From: Kiloniella litopenaei
GTDB taxonomy: Bacteria > Pseudomonadota > Alphaproteobacteria > Kiloniellales > Kiloniellaceae
Direction: 5' to 3'
DNA: 64,000 nt
NCBI RefSeq assembly: GCF_000982415.1
Contig: NZ_LANI01000022.1
Span: 1-64,000, forward strand
Part shown: positions 42,259 to 51,126 of the stretch, in pieces
How the letters are laid out: each line of letters begins with the position of its first letter
How positions within the stretch are numbered: position 1 is the first letter of the stretch
Position numbers and translations under genes: made by a program
The notes under the pieces: generated by a model
Told to the model about the DNA's origin: nothing
Databases searched by the model: none
What the model saw: the letters and a program-made list of their open reading frames with translations, nothing else

Positions 42259-42957
42259 GTGACACAAACCAGATGGTGGTGGATCAGGCATGCGCCTGTC
42301 ACAGAAAACAACGGCACGATATACGGCAATCTGGATCTGAATTGTGACTGCCATGACAAAGAAAGCTTTCAGGCTCTCGCTGGGGTTCTGCCTGATGATG
42401 GCATATGGGTGACAACACCTCTCAAACGAACACACCAAACGGCCAATGCTATTCGTGAAGAAATGCAGGCTAATGATTTTCCAGCTTATGATGTAATTGA
42501 CGATTTTCAGGAACAGTCCTTTGGCGACTGGCATGGTATGACGCATCAGGAGTTGGGTGAAATTCGGGGTGATGCCTGGCATCGTTTCTGGCATGCACCT
42601 GCATCGGAAGCGCCACCGGGTGGCGAAAGCTTCGAAGAGCTTATTTCCAGAACAGCACGATCGATCGATGTCCTTAATCAAAAATACAGCGGCAAAGATA
42701 TTATTGCGGTAACCCACGGCGGCACAATTCGGGCAGCAGTAGCTCATGCGCTGGATCTAAAGCCCGAAAAAGCCCTTGGCCTGTCTATTGGTAATCTGTC
42801 TTTAACAAAGCTTAATTACTACACGACCCAAAACGATACCCAATTGGATCAGTCATCTTGGGGAGTTGATTGTATAAATGCAGAACCTCTAAGCTTCAAA
42901 AGCAAAAAAGCCCCGGAACCGGAGCTTTTTTCGCAATCACAAAAGATTAAATTATAG
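42259..42957 (+). CDS. cobC: histidine phosphatase family protein, probable alpha-ribazole phosphatase
   Basis: 232 residues of the phosphoglycerate mutase/phosphatase superfamily. The catalytic RHG motif appears as RWWWIRHAPV (RHA), the second His in TVTHGG-type text VTHGGTIRAA, and ...TPLKRTHQTA supplies the second Arg. In this context, 9 bp after cobS, it is the likely alpha-ribazole-5'-phosphate phosphatase. GTG start at 42259 with a very good TAGGAGG. The C-terminal 18 codons contain a terminator hairpin (42904-42931) and the stop codon overlaps the end of pit by 6 bp. Confidence 0.82.
   Translation: MTQTRWWWIRHAPVTENNGTIYGNLDLNCDCHDKESFQALAGVLPDDGIWVTTPLKRTHQTANAIREEMQANDFPAYDVIDDFQEQSFGDWHGMTHQELGEIRGDAWHRFWHAPASEAPPGGESFEELISRTARSIDVLNQKYSGKDIIAVTHGGTIRAAVAHALDLKPEKALGLSIGNLSLTKLNYYTTQNDTQLDQSSWGVDCINAEPLSFKSKKAPEPELFSQSQKIKL
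42904..42931. terminator. terminator hairpin inside the cobC 3' end
   Basis: AAAAAAGC (42904-42911) pairs with GCTTTTTT (42924-42931) around CCCGGAACCGGA, with T/A runs on both sides, so it can stop transcription from cobC and from the convergent pit gene. It lies 24 bp upstream of the cobC stop, i.e. within coding DNA. Confidence 0.75.
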
Positions 42958-44493
42958 CACAAAGGTGATCACAAAGAAGATGGAAGCAGACAATAGAGCT
43001 GCAGCAGGAACCGTGATCACCCAAGCCGCAATAATCGTCGTAAAGTGGGAACGACGCACCAGTTTACGACGGCCAATTTCCTCTCGATCAGAAACAATAC
43101 CTTCGTGTTTCGTCTCTGGATGGCGTTCGTGCTGACGCACGTACTGGCGGCGACGTTTACTGTTTTTGGTATAATATTCCCGGAAGAAACCAACACCAAA
43201 CACGGCCCCGACAGCAATGTGTGTTGAGCTAACAGGTAATCCCAAGGCTGACGCCATGATCACTGTAATCGCGGCAGAAAGCGCCACACAGTAAGCCCGC
43301 ATTGGGTTCATCTTGGTAATCTGCTCACCCACCATCCGGATCAGTTTCGGACCATAGAGGAAAAGCCCAAGGCTGATACCACCGGCACCAATAACCATCA
43401 CCCAGATCGGAATAGAAACCTTCGCGGCAACATCACCTGATTCAACAGCATGTAAAACCGCCGCCAAGGGACCAACGGCATTGGCAACGTCGTTTGCTCC
43501 ATGTGCAAAAGACAACAAAGCAGCAGAGAAGATCAGCGGCAAATGGAACAGCTCTCTCAGGGACTGATTCCGGTTTTCCATACCTTCGGATTGCTTGCGA
43601 ATAACAGGTTTCAACAACGCATAGGAAGCAACAAAGATCGCAGCACCAACCATGGCAACAGTTGCATAATCAGGCTTCCAGATTTTCTTAAGCCCCTTCA
43701 TCATCAAATAACAAGAAAAGGCCGTCGCCATAACAGCAAGCAACACTGGCACCCAACGGCGGGCAGCGGCAATCTTGTCATCACGATAGATGATGTTGCT
43801 TTTGATAAAGGCAAGGAAAAGCGCCGCAATAACACCACCCAAAACAGGCGATATCACCCAACTCGCTGCAATCTTGCCCATGGTAAACCAGTTAACGGCA
43901 CCAAAACCAACCGCAGCAATACCAGCACCCATAACACCACCAACGACAGAGTGTGTTGTTGAAACCGGTGCCCCGATATAGGTAGCCAGATTAACCCATA
44001 GTGCCGATGACAACAGCGCAGCCATCATTGCCCAGATAAAGGTCTGACTATCAGGAACGAGCGATGGGTCAATAATGCCTTTGGATATTGTTGAAACAAC
44101 ATCCCCCCCGGCCAACAGCGCCCCGGCACTTTCAAAAATGGCGGCGATAATCAGCGCCCCGGTCATGGTCAAGGCCCGCGACCCAACGGCCGGCCCGACA
44201 TTGTTTGCCACATCATTGGCACCGATGTTTAGCGCCATATAGCCGCCCAGGGTTGCCGCGACGATGATATAAACCGCATTCGGCTGTGCCCCGATCAAGA
44301 TACTGGCAAAGCCACCAGCAACCGCTAGAAAGAGGATCGCAAGACCCGGCGCAAAAAGATGTTGCGATATCGAGCGCGTGGCCTCTTCCATCGTAACAAT
44401 TTTGCTCAGGTCTTTATCCAGGGATGGTTTTGCTAACTTCATATCGTCTGATGACGATGAGTTCGTATTTCCTGATGGATCAGAAGATGCCAT
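42952..44493 (-). CDS. pit: inorganic phosphate transporter, PiT family
   Basis: 513-residue permease of the PiT family. Both signature repeats are visible: GANDVANNVGPAVGSRALT (about 93-111) and HGANDVANAVGPLAAV (about 331-346). Transports metal phosphate complexes with low affinity. A long cytoplasmic, positively charged insertion in the last 100 residues (KNSKRRRQYVRQHERHPET) is common in this alphaproteobacterial branch. Two PHO-box-like sequences lie 55 and 95 bp before the start, implying phosphate control. Confidence 0.93.
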   Translation of the reverse strand: MASSDPSGNTNSSSSDDMKLAKPSLDKDLSKIVTMEEATRSISQHLFAPGLAILFLAVAGGFASILIGAQPNAVYIIVAATLGGYMALNIGANDVANNVGPAVGSRALTMTGALIIAAIFESAGALLAGGDVVSTISKGIIDPSLVPDSQTFIWAMMAALLSSALWVNLATYIGAPVSTTHSVVGGVMGAGIAAVGFGAVNWFTMGKIAASWVISPVLGGVIAALFLAFIKSNIIYRDDKIAAARRWVPVLLAVMATAFSCYLMMKGLKKIWKPDYATVAMVGAAIFVASYALLKPVIRKQSEGMENRNQSLRELFHLPLIFSAALLSFAHGANDVANAVGPLAAVLHAVESGDVAAKVSIPIWVMVIGAGGISLGLFLYGPKLIRMVGEQITKMNPMRAYCVALSAAITVIMASALGLPVSSTHIAVGAVFGVGFFREYYTKNSKRRRQYVRQHERHPETKHEGIVSDREEIGRRKLVRRSHFTTIIAAWVITVPAAALLSASIFFVITFVL

Positions 44494-44547
44494 TTTTCAA
44501 ACTTTCATACACCAAAGTCGGGGTAATTTCCGAATTGTGATAGTTTC

Positions 44548-44565
44548 GTTGCAGTTAAATGACAA
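44548..44565 (-). promoter_or_regulatory. second PHO-box-like site before pit
   Basis: On the minus strand TTGTCATTTAACTGCAAC: a degenerate copy of the 7-bp TGTCA direct repeat separated by AT. Lies 55 bp before the pit start. Confidence 0.5.
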
Positions 44566-44587
44566 ATTATCGTTTCGTGACTCTAAT

Positions 44588-44605
44588 GTGACAGTTTAAT
44601 GACAG
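44588..44605 (-). promoter_or_regulatory. near-consensus PHO box before pit
   Basis: On the minus strand CTGTCATTAAACTGTCAC, which equals the E. coli PHO-box consensus (CTGTCATAWAWCTGTCAY) at all but one position. About 95 bp upstream of the pit start, in the orientation of pit. PhoB binding here would either activate or, as for the Sinorhizobium pit gene, repress. Confidence 0.78.
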
Positions 44606-44770
44606 CCCCTATTCAGATAACAAAATCAATTTGTTCCATCCCGTTACGGAAATCGCTATACCTATGGGCACATTATCGAAGACAACAAAAACCTTGTTGT
44701 TTCAGGTGGTCTGGGTTGTTCCATACTCACCGTCCGTTTTGGCGTTCTCCCGGGAATTACATTAATTGAT

Positions 44771-46381
44771 TTAGAGTGAACGACTCTCGCCAAGAATTAA
44801 ATCACTCGCCTTCTCAGCGATCATGATTGTTGGCGCATTAGTGTTGCCAGAGGTTATCGTCGGCATGATTGAAGCATCCGCCACCCGTAAACCCGCTATG
44901 CCGTGTACGCGGAGTTCTTCATCCACCACGGCCATCGCATCAGATCCCATTTTACAGGTCCCAACGGGATGAAAGATCGTTGTCCCGATATCCCCGACAG
45001 CTTTTAAGATATCTTCATCGCTGACAACATGAGAGCCGGGCAGATATTCCCTTGGGGAATGAACTGACAGTGCAGGGCTAGCACAGATCTTACGGGTTAG
45101 TTTTATCGCATCAATGGCAACCTGCCGATCCCCTTCTGTCGAGAGATAGTTCGGAGCAATCTTTGGCATTGCCTCACCGTTAGGATCATTCAGGTGCACG
45201 TAACCACGGGATTCAGGTCTCAGATTACAGACCGAAGCGGTAAAGCCGGAAAACTTGTGGAGAGGATCACCAAGTTTATCCGTCGACAGCGGTTGCACAT
45301 GATATTCCAGATCCGGCGTTTCCAGCCCCGGATTACTCTTTGCAAAGCAACCCAACTGGCTTGGTGCCATCGACAAAGGCCCCTTGCGAAACAGGGTATA
45401 GTCCACCGCCATAGCAGCTTTAGAAAGAAGGCTGTGAGACATTTCATTCAACGTCTTCGTACCCGAGACCTGAAAAACAGTCCGGATTTGCAAATGATCC
45501 TGCAGATTTTCGCCAACACCTGCGAGTTCATGCTGCACCTCAACCCCATGACGAGCCAAAAGATCTCCCCCGCCGATACCAGAACTCTGTAACAATACGG
45601 GTGATGCCACAGCTCCGGCAGATAAAATCAGCTCTTTTCTGGCCTTTACCTCGGACCGAACACCGTTATGGTCAAGCACCAGTCCTTTGGCTGTTTTATT
45701 TTCCAGAATTATTTTTCGTGCCTGCGCTCGTGTCAGGACCGTCAGGTTTTTGCGGCTTTTAACAGGATGAAGAAAGGCACGCGCCGCACTGAAACGCACG
45801 CCTTTCTTCTGCGTTACTTCGAAATAGCCAACGCCTTCATTATTTCCCCTGTTAAAATCCGTAGTTATGGGAATCCCGGCTTCTGCCGCGGCTTCTTGAA
45901 AACGATCAAGGATCGGCCAGGAAAGACGTTGTTCTTCTACCCTGAGTTCCCCCCCTTCACTGTGAAACTCAGAATTCCCTCTGTGATAATTCTCTCCCCG
46001 TTTAAACAGCGGGAGAACATCATCCCACGCCCAGCCAGTATTTCCCATCTGTCGCCACTGGTCATAATCACGGGCCTGACCACGCATATAGATCATACCG
46101 TTAATTGAGGAACAGCCCCCCAGAACCTTGCCACGGGGGTAACTCAGGGACCGACCGTTCAGTCCCTTCTCTTTAACGGTAGAAAAGCACCAGTCCGTTC
46201 GGGGATTGTTAATCGTATAGAGATACCCAACAGGAATATGAATCCAGTGATAGTTATCTTTTCCACCAGCTTCCAGCAAAAGCACAGAGTTGTTCGGATC
46301 TTTTGATAGTCGGTTTGCCAAAACACAACCGGCTGTTCCCGCCCCGACAATCACATAATCATAAGTTCCTAAACTCTGCAT
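44771..46381 (-). CDS. GMC family oxidoreductase (choline dehydrogenase-like)
   Basis: 536-residue FAD enzyme. GxGxxG as VGAGTAGCVLANRLS (12-26), PROSITE signature GKVLGGCSSINGMIYMRGQ, and the C-terminal active site FHPVGTCKMG with the catalytic His plus SGNTNAPTIMIAEKA (Asn). Closest to BetA-like and alcohol dehydrogenases of the GMC type. No betB, betI or choline transporter adjoins it, so it may oxidise another primary alcohol. The sequence starts at ATG 46381; 260 bp of gap separate it from the SYLF gene. Confidence 0.93.
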   Translation of the reverse strand: MQSLGTYDYVIVGAGTAGCVLANRLSKDPNNSVLLLEAGGKDNYHWIHIPVGYLYTINNPRTDWCFSTVKEKGLNGRSLSYPRGKVLGGCSSINGMIYMRGQARDYDQWRQMGNTGWAWDDVLPLFKRGENYHRGNSEFHSEGGELRVEEQRLSWPILDRFQEAAAEAGIPITTDFNRGNNEGVGYFEVTQKKGVRFSAARAFLHPVKSRKNLTVLTRAQARKIILENKTAKGLVLDHNGVRSEVKARKELILSAGAVASPVLLQSSGIGGGDLLARHGVEVQHELAGVGENLQDHLQIRTVFQVSGTKTLNEMSHSLLSKAAMAVDYTLFRKGPLSMAPSQLGCFAKSNPGLETPDLEYHVQPLSTDKLGDPLHKFSGFTASVCNLRPESRGYVHLNDPNGEAMPKIAPNYLSTEGDRQVAIDAIKLTRKICASPALSVHSPREYLPGSHVVSDEDILKAVGDIGTTIFHPVGTCKMGSDAMAVVDEELRVHGIAGLRVADASIMPTITSGNTNAPTIMIAEKASDLILGESRSL

Positions 46382-46641
46382 AATCAGCCTCTCCGAGCCA
46401 AAGCCTTGGAAATAAGACTTGGCCTATTATTTGGGATTAAAGGAAATTACGGATGTGCGGTACGGTGATAATGAATCAGCCTGTTTGAGGGGTATTAAAG
46501 TAAAATCCTTTGCATAGATGACAATAAATTATGCTAATTGACACAAATTGTCTCTGCCTTTTCCGGCATTTTCCTGCGATACTGCTTTGCAGAATTAACC
46601 ATATCTGCCCCTAACAACCGCTTACGAGCGAGGAGAACGAC

Positions 46642-47343
46642 ATGATCAAAAGCCTCGGACAGGCTTTCATTTCTGCCATTTCATCCAAATTAATATTTCT
46701 GATCACCCTTTTCGCAGTATCCTTTTCCTTTCAGGTACAGGCCGCAAGCGATGCCGAGGAACTCGTTGCAAAATCCCGCTATACATTGGAAAAAATGCTC
46801 AGTAATCCCGATTATTCCAAATTGCAGGAATTCGCCAAGCAATCCAAAGGCATCATCATCATCCCCCAACTGGTAAAAGGCGGTTTCATCATTGGCGGTG
46901 AAGGCGGGTCAGGTGTCCTGCTTGTCAGAGGCGCCGATGGCACGTGGAGCAACCCATCCTTTTATACACTAGCCGCGGGGAGTATCGGCCTACAAATCGG
47001 TGGAGAGGTTTCCGAAGTCGTCTTTACCCTTATGAACCAAGGCGCCGTTGATGCTATTTTGGAAAGTGAAATCAAATTTGGCGGGGATCTATCGCTCGCA
47101 GTTGGTCCCTTTGGGGCCGGCGTAGAAGCGTCAACAACAGCAAACCTAGATGTTGATGTCTATGCTTTCTCTAGCTCTGTCGGCCTATTTGGTGGCGGTG
47201 CCTTTGAAGGGGCAAAACTATTTACCCGGGAAAGCTATAACAGCAGTTATTATGGTGCTGGTGCTACACCCCGGAAAATTACCATCGAACGCGCCTTTTC
47301 AAATCCGCATTCAGACAAACTAAGGGCTGCACTTCCCCAGTAA
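46642..47343 (+). CDS. SYLF/Ysc84-domain secreted protein
   Basis: 233 residues with a signal peptide (about 1-34, ...FQVQAAS), then a SYLF (DUF500) domain: AEELVAKSRYTLEKML, FAKQSKGIIIIPQLVKGGFIIGGEGGSGVLLVR, WSNPSFYTLAAGSIGLQIGGEVSEVVFTLMNQGAVD and FGGGAFEGAKLFTRESYNSSYYG. SYLF domains bind membranes or lipid. Good ribosome-binding site GAGGAG upstream. A strong terminator follows. Confidence 0.9.
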   Translation: MIKSLGQAFISAISSKLIFLITLFAVSFSFQVQAASDAEELVAKSRYTLEKMLSNPDYSKLQEFAKQSKGIIIIPQLVKGGFIIGGEGGSGVLLVRGADGTWSNPSFYTLAAGSIGLQIGGEVSEVVFTLMNQGAVDAILESEIKFGGDLSLAVGPFGAGVEASTTANLDVDVYAFSSSVGLFGGGAFEGAKLFTRESYNSSYYGAGATPRKITIERAFSNPHSDKLRAALPQ

Positions 47344-47393
47344 CTCTCTAGTAACGCCTATAGTCTTCTCACTGCGAAAGACCACATCACGAT

Positions 47394-47437
47394 AAAATCC
47401 CTGTCCGGATCACTAATCCTGGCAGGGATTTTTTTTT
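47394..47437. terminator. terminator between the SYLF gene and the CobD-like gene
   Basis: AAAATCCCTG (47394-47403) pairs with CAGGGATTTT (47423-47432), with CCGGAT/ATCCTGG-like pairing inside; at least nine T follow on the plus strand. Convergent genes on both sides, so it works in both directions. Confidence 0.85.
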
Positions 47438-47440
47438 AGC

Positions 47441-48382
47441 CTAAAAAGCAAAGCGTACCAGAATAGCGCTAGCGATAAGTCCGATAGCCATAATTCCCGC
47501 GATTAGCACAATCATATTGCCGCGCTCCAGTTCCTGTCGCCAGTTGGTTTCGCTGGGGCGGGACAGATCCAGCTGCAAAGCACCACCAAGCGCAGCATCA
47601 GCCATATGCGTACCGCGCCAGCACCTGAGAAAAGCTTGCGAGAAAGATGTCTTGGGAATAAAGAGCGAAGAAAGAATAAACATCATCGCCGCAAGCGCAT
47701 CGGGAACGACGATGAAAATTCGTTCGAAAACAAAATACATCTGACTGAATTGTTTTTCCTGCGGCGCTTGTAAATAACGCTGTTTATAAAACTGTGCCCC
47801 CTGAAAAACCGCCTGTTGTGCTAAAAGCCCGGGGAGGCCCAGCAAGGCGTACCAGAAAGCGGGTGTGATAAAACCTTCGACAAAACCACGCGCCATCCCA
47901 CCAACACAAGCTGCTGCCAACTGACTTTCGGACAGTTTCTCTAGATCTCTGGGACGGAACAGGGATGAAACCAGTGGATACAGTTCTCCTCGTACAGTGA
48001 TAAAACTCTTCAATGCCAAAGCTTTACGCACCTTTCTCATCCGAACTTGCTGATCTCTATAATCCAGACAAAAGGCAATCACAAAAACCTCAATCAGCCA
48101 GAGAAAAGGCGCATTTAAACTGATCAGAGAAATACCAAAACCAACAATAACAGCCAGAGTAATCAATAAAATCGTGCTCAATCCACCTGTGACAAACGTT
48201 ATTTTAGACGAAGAAGAGGACTCGTTTAGAAGCCTGTCAAAGCGCACAATTATTCCCGCCAACAAACGCCGCGGTTTGGGCAACCACTTTTCAAGGAAAA
48301 ACACGCCCCCGTACAAAGCCTCAATGCCCAAAGCAAAGAGTAAAAGAAACAGTGGTTCAGCGGAACCATAGACGCCTGGCAC
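47441..48382 (-). CDS. CobD/CbiB-like membrane protein
   Basis: 313 residues. N-terminal LLLFALGIEALYGGVFFLEKWLPKPRRLLAGIIVRFDRLLN resembles the 'LLLALLLDALLGDP....HPV..IG..I...E..LN' start of CobD/CbiB, and ARGFVEGFITPAFWYALLGLPGLLAQQAV corresponds to 'S.NFSDGVVAPAFWYALGGLPGAAAYKA', followed by FERIFIVVPDAL as in 'AARLDDLLNYIPARL'. The HPV and several acidic residues of active adenosylcobinamide-phosphate synthases are missing. Five or six spans. It is far from cobT/cobS and may have a different role. First of a four-gene minus-strand block read from 50.2 to 47.4 kb, in which it is last. Confidence 0.65.
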   Translation of the reverse strand: MPGVYGSAEPLFLLLFALGIEALYGGVFFLEKWLPKPRRLLAGIIVRFDRLLNESSSSSKITFVTGGLSTILLITLAVIVGFGISLISLNAPFLWLIEVFVIAFCLDYRDQQVRMRKVRKALALKSFITVRGELYPLVSSLFRPRDLEKLSESQLAAACVGGMARGFVEGFITPAFWYALLGLPGLLAQQAVFQGAQFYKQRYLQAPQEKQFSQMYFVFERIFIVVPDALAAMMFILSSLFIPKTSFSQAFLRCWRGTHMADAALGGALQLDLSRPSETNWRQELERGNMIVLIAGIMAIGLIASAILVRFAF

Positions 48383-48402
48383 GAAGTATTCCCCTTGGCC
48401 TG

Positions 48403-48900
48403 TTACACCTGATTTTGTTTGAGACGATTGAGCACAGAAACAAGCTTGTCCGCAAGCTCCTTTCGCTCAATTGGCGCAAGAAAACGTCCAAGAGAAATCG
48501 AGCGCCCATGTGAAGATAGAATCAGAGAATTTTCATCATCCTGCTCTTTCAATGATATCTGTAGCCAATAGGGCTGAAAGGAAAAGGATCTTTTCTGTCC
48601 CCACGGGTTCACTGTTGTAACCAGCATTTCATCCTCGGTCATTTGCACCAATTCATATTGCCCGCCAGATCGGTAACTGAATCGAAAGGCAAAATAAACC
48701 AGAGCAACATCAAGCCCCAAAAACCCCAGAACAGGCCACGCACCAGCCAGGAAAAAACCCAAACTGCAAATAAAGATGATACTGAAGATAAAGCCCATCA
48801 AAACCTTAAAGCCCTTTTTACTCAGGTTTCTATTGGGGCGTAACACAGCATTGAAAAGAAGATTTTCAGTACTGGAAACTGAACCTTTCACACTTAACAT
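48403..48900 (-). CDS. DUF2244 membrane protein
   Basis: 165 residues with two N-terminal spans (about 35-75), then the DUF2244 pattern LVQMTEDEMLVTTVNPWGQKRSFSFQPYWLQISL and LGRFLAPIERKELADKLVSVLNRLK. Common in alphaproteobacteria; often found near oxidase or cytochrome genes. Function unknown. Separated by 20 bp from the CobD-like gene. Confidence 0.88.
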   Translation of the reverse strand: MLSVKGSVSSTENLLFNAVLRPNRNLSKKGFKVLMGFIFSIIFICSLGFFLAGAWPVLGFLGLDVALVYFAFRFSYRSGGQYELVQMTEDEMLVTTVNPWGQKRSFSFQPYWLQISLKEQDDENSLILSSHGRSISLGRFLAPIERKELADKLVSVLNRLKQNQV

Positions 48901-49018
48901 GGGACCTCATTCAGGGCACAACTCAAGCAATCAACACAAAGCTTAGTGGTTTTGCCAAAAATATCCCACTGAAATATCTCGTTAAGCTATTTTGTCTGTC
49001 AGAAGTGACGATGACGAG

Positions 49019-49498
49019 CTATTGCTTTGACAAAAGCAAACGACGCAAACATGCTCGATTATCCATCGGCCTGACCTGATCGTCACGGGCCTCAACATAG
49101 GATGTCACAGCATCATAGAGAACAAGATCCAACACGCAGTTCTTTGCATTGTATTGCCAGATCTCCGCAGGGCTCTCTTTTCTAATAAGTGACGGTGTTC
49201 CCAGCAGTTCTTTTAACGCTTGCGTATCAATCCCCAAGAGCTGTTTTGGATCATCGTTAATTTCTGCCTCTATCGGCGCAGCATCATAGGTTAACGCGGC
49301 CAGCTCTTCCGGCTGTTTTGCATTATCAGCTTCGGTCTTGTCTTTTGATTCTGCAGTTGCTGTTTCCCCACTGTCCGCTTTTTGCGAAACCTGTGGCTCT
49401 GAGCCGACAATCACAACCTTTCGCTTGGCCGCGCTACCGCAAGCGCCAAGTGTCATAGCTAAAACAACGAGCACGAGAAGTCTTTTATAATTGGACAT
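49019..49498 (-). CDS. predicted lipoprotein
   Basis: 159 residues. Signal and lipobox LLVLVVLAMTLGACGSAAK (Cys20) followed by a Lys/Asp/Glu/Gln-rich linker. The folded part is DDPKQLLGIDTQALKELLGTPSLIRKESPAEIWQYNAKNCVLDLVLYD, which resembles the small SmpA/BamE-like segment of lipoproteins (LLGxP...R.EG....WQY....C.LDLFLY). No enzyme motif. Its stop is 118 bp before the DUF2244 gene. Confidence 0.78.
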   Translation of the reverse strand: MSNYKRLLVLVVLAMTLGACGSAAKRKVVIVGSEPQVSQKADSGETATAESKDKTEADNAKQPEELAALTYDAAPIEAEINDDPKQLLGIDTQALKELLGTPSLIRKESPAEIWQYNAKNCVLDLVLYDAVTSYVEARDDQVRPMDNRACLRRLLLSKQ

Positions 49499-49509
49499 CC
49501 GTCTTCTTA

Positions 49510-50205
49510 CTACGCAACGTCTCGACGAATGCGCTCAAAACGATGAAGCATAAAAGCCGTCGCCCAGATTGGCATCGCAATATTCAGAATAGGAACCGTC
49601 AACAGAAACGCGAGGAAAAAGCCAGCGATAATGACACGTCCGCCAAACTGTTTACGAAGCAGCTTTGCTTCTCTTAACACCATGCGACGTTGTGCAACCA
49701 TTTCAAAATACTCACGCCCAAGCAGATAACCATTGATCAAGTAGAAAGCAAAAAGGTTTACAAGCGGGATGAAATATAGAGGTAAAGCGATAATATTTAC
49801 CAGTAACGTCACACCAACAAACTGTATTGATCCTAAAATCGTTTCTCCCACTGGCGGTTGGCGCCCTTCCCCTAGCTCTGGGTAAAACTTAGTCTCAACA
49901 GCCTTGGCAATATCTTCCAGGAAAAAAGGGATAATAATCAGCATCACTGAAGGAAAGAGCATAATGCTCAAAAAGGCGACCCCTATCCAAGAAACCGCCT
50001 CGGCAACTGTGACCAGCACACTCGTAAACCAACCATCAGATTCAGCCCAGTTCGCAATCAGTCCGTCCAAAAAGCTGACACCATATCCCGCCAAACCCCA
50101 GAGAAGTGCAAAAATTACCAGCGAAATAGCGGTAGAGATAAAGAACACTTTTCTGAAAGCCGGATCACCTGTTTGGCCAAATGCTTTTGAAAGATCACTG
50201 AACAT
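49510..50205 (-). CDS. EI24/CysZ-like membrane protein
   Basis: 231 residues with several spans and the EI24 domain: FPSVMLIIIPFFLEDIAKAVETKFYP, GSIQFVGVTLLVNIIALPLYFIPLVNLFAFYLINGYLLGREYFEMVAQRR. CysZ in E. coli transports sulfate; many alphaproteobacterial homologues have no known substrate. Leads the minus-strand block EI24 - lipoprotein - DUF2244 - CobD-like. Confidence 0.85.
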   Translation of the reverse strand: MFSDLSKAFGQTGDPAFRKVFFISTAISLVIFALLWGLAGYGVSFLDGLIANWAESDGWFTSVLVTVAEAVSWIGVAFLSIMLFPSVMLIIIPFFLEDIAKAVETKFYPELGEGRQPPVGETILGSIQFVGVTLLVNIIALPLYFIPLVNLFAFYLINGYLLGREYFEMVAQRRMVLREAKLLRKQFGGRVIIAGFFLAFLLTVPILNIAMPIWATAFMLHRFERIRRDVA

Positions 50206-50508
50206 AAGTCTAAATTCCGTCGCTTAACCCAATGGAAGAAAATCACAAACAAGGCCTCGCCCTAACGAACAAAACCTCATTCCTTGAAATTAGATTAATT
50301 CTTTACGGGGGAAACGTGCCTTTTTCAAGGCGAGAAAGTATTTCGTCTGGTCATAACAGCTACTTTCCCCCTGTAGGACAGGTAAACAAGTGGGCGATTA
50401 TGCCGCAACCTTTCGCTTAATTGTGATCGGTTGAGGTTATTGTCATCCCCGCCTATTCACATTAAACATAAAGGTGATTATCAATCCTGTTTTCGCGAGC
50501 CAAATCAG
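50206..50508. other. 303-bp divergent gap between the EI24 and sco genes
   Basis: No ORF with family character; a 62-codon plus-strand frame at 50232-50420 is not supported. It contains the junction-like element at 50307-50371 and must hold the two divergent promoters, neither of which I can place with confidence. Confidence 0.5.
50307..50371. other. multi-helix RNA-like element before the SCO gene
   Basis: GGGGGAAA (50307-50314) pairs exactly with TTTCCCCC (50364-50371), enclosing GCCTT/AAGGC (about 50318-50331), GAAA/TTTC (about 50333-50343) and CTG/CAG (about 50346-50358). Enclosed helices inside one closing stem form a junction-like layout. It could be a leader element of sco or of an uncharacterised transcript on either strand. 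Confidence 0.4.
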
Positions 50509-51126
50509 ATGCCGAAAAGTTTTATTGCACGTTCAATTTTTATTCTATGTATCGCCTTAATCGTCGCTGCCGCTGCTTTTATCGGAATGAAAGTTTTCGA
50601 TCAGAAACCAACCTCTAGCCAGTCGAGTTCACTTATCGGTGGGCCTTTTAATTTGGTCGACCACACGGGTAAGAACGTTACTGAAAAAGATTTTCTGGGC
50701 AAATACATGCTGATTTACTTTGGCTATACCTATTGCCCTGATGTGTGCCCTACATCTTTGACGCTGTTATCAGGTGCAATGGACATCGTAGAAGAAAAGG
50801 ATCCGGAACTGGCCAAGCAAATAACACCAGTATTTATTACGGTTGATCCAGAGCGGGATACTGTTTCTGCAATTCATGACTATGTCGAAAATTTTTATCC
50901 CACAATGGTTGGTCTGACGGGGACAACAGAGCAGGTTGCTGCCGCAGCAAAAGCCTATCGTGTTTTTTACCAAAAGGCTGAAACCGAGGAATCAAGCGAA
51001 TATCTGATGGATCATTCATCAATTACCTATTTGATCGGCCCTGATGGCCTTTATGCCAAACACTATGGCCACGGCACTGAATCAGACAAAATGGCAGCGT
51101 CTTTGATTGATATCTTATCCAAGTAA
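50509..51126 (+). CDS. SCO1/SenC family copper chaperone
   Basis: 205 residues, N-terminal anchor (8-28), periplasmic thioredoxin-like fold. Copper ligands: Cys76 and Cys80 in YCPDVCP and His169 in YLMDHSS, as in Sco1. Helps insert Cu into cytochrome c oxidase, and in Rhodobacter (SenC/PrrC) also signals to RegB. The ATG at 50509 precedes the anchor; an in-frame longer start at 50431 is not homologous. No regulator genes adjoin it here. Confidence 0.92.
   Translation: MPKSFIARSIFILCIALIVAAAAFIGMKVFDQKPTSSQSSSLIGGPFNLVDHTGKNVTEKDFLGKYMLIYFGYTYCPDVCPTSLTLLSGAMDIVEEKDPELAKQITPVFITVDPERDTVSAIHDYVENFYPTMVGLTGTTEQVAAAAKAYRVFYQKAETEESSEYLMDHSSITYLIGPDGLYAKHYGHGTESDKMAASLIDILSK

Noticed and set aside
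50232-50420. 62-codon plus-strand frame before sco
   Set aside because: No family pattern, and it overlaps the multi-helix element.
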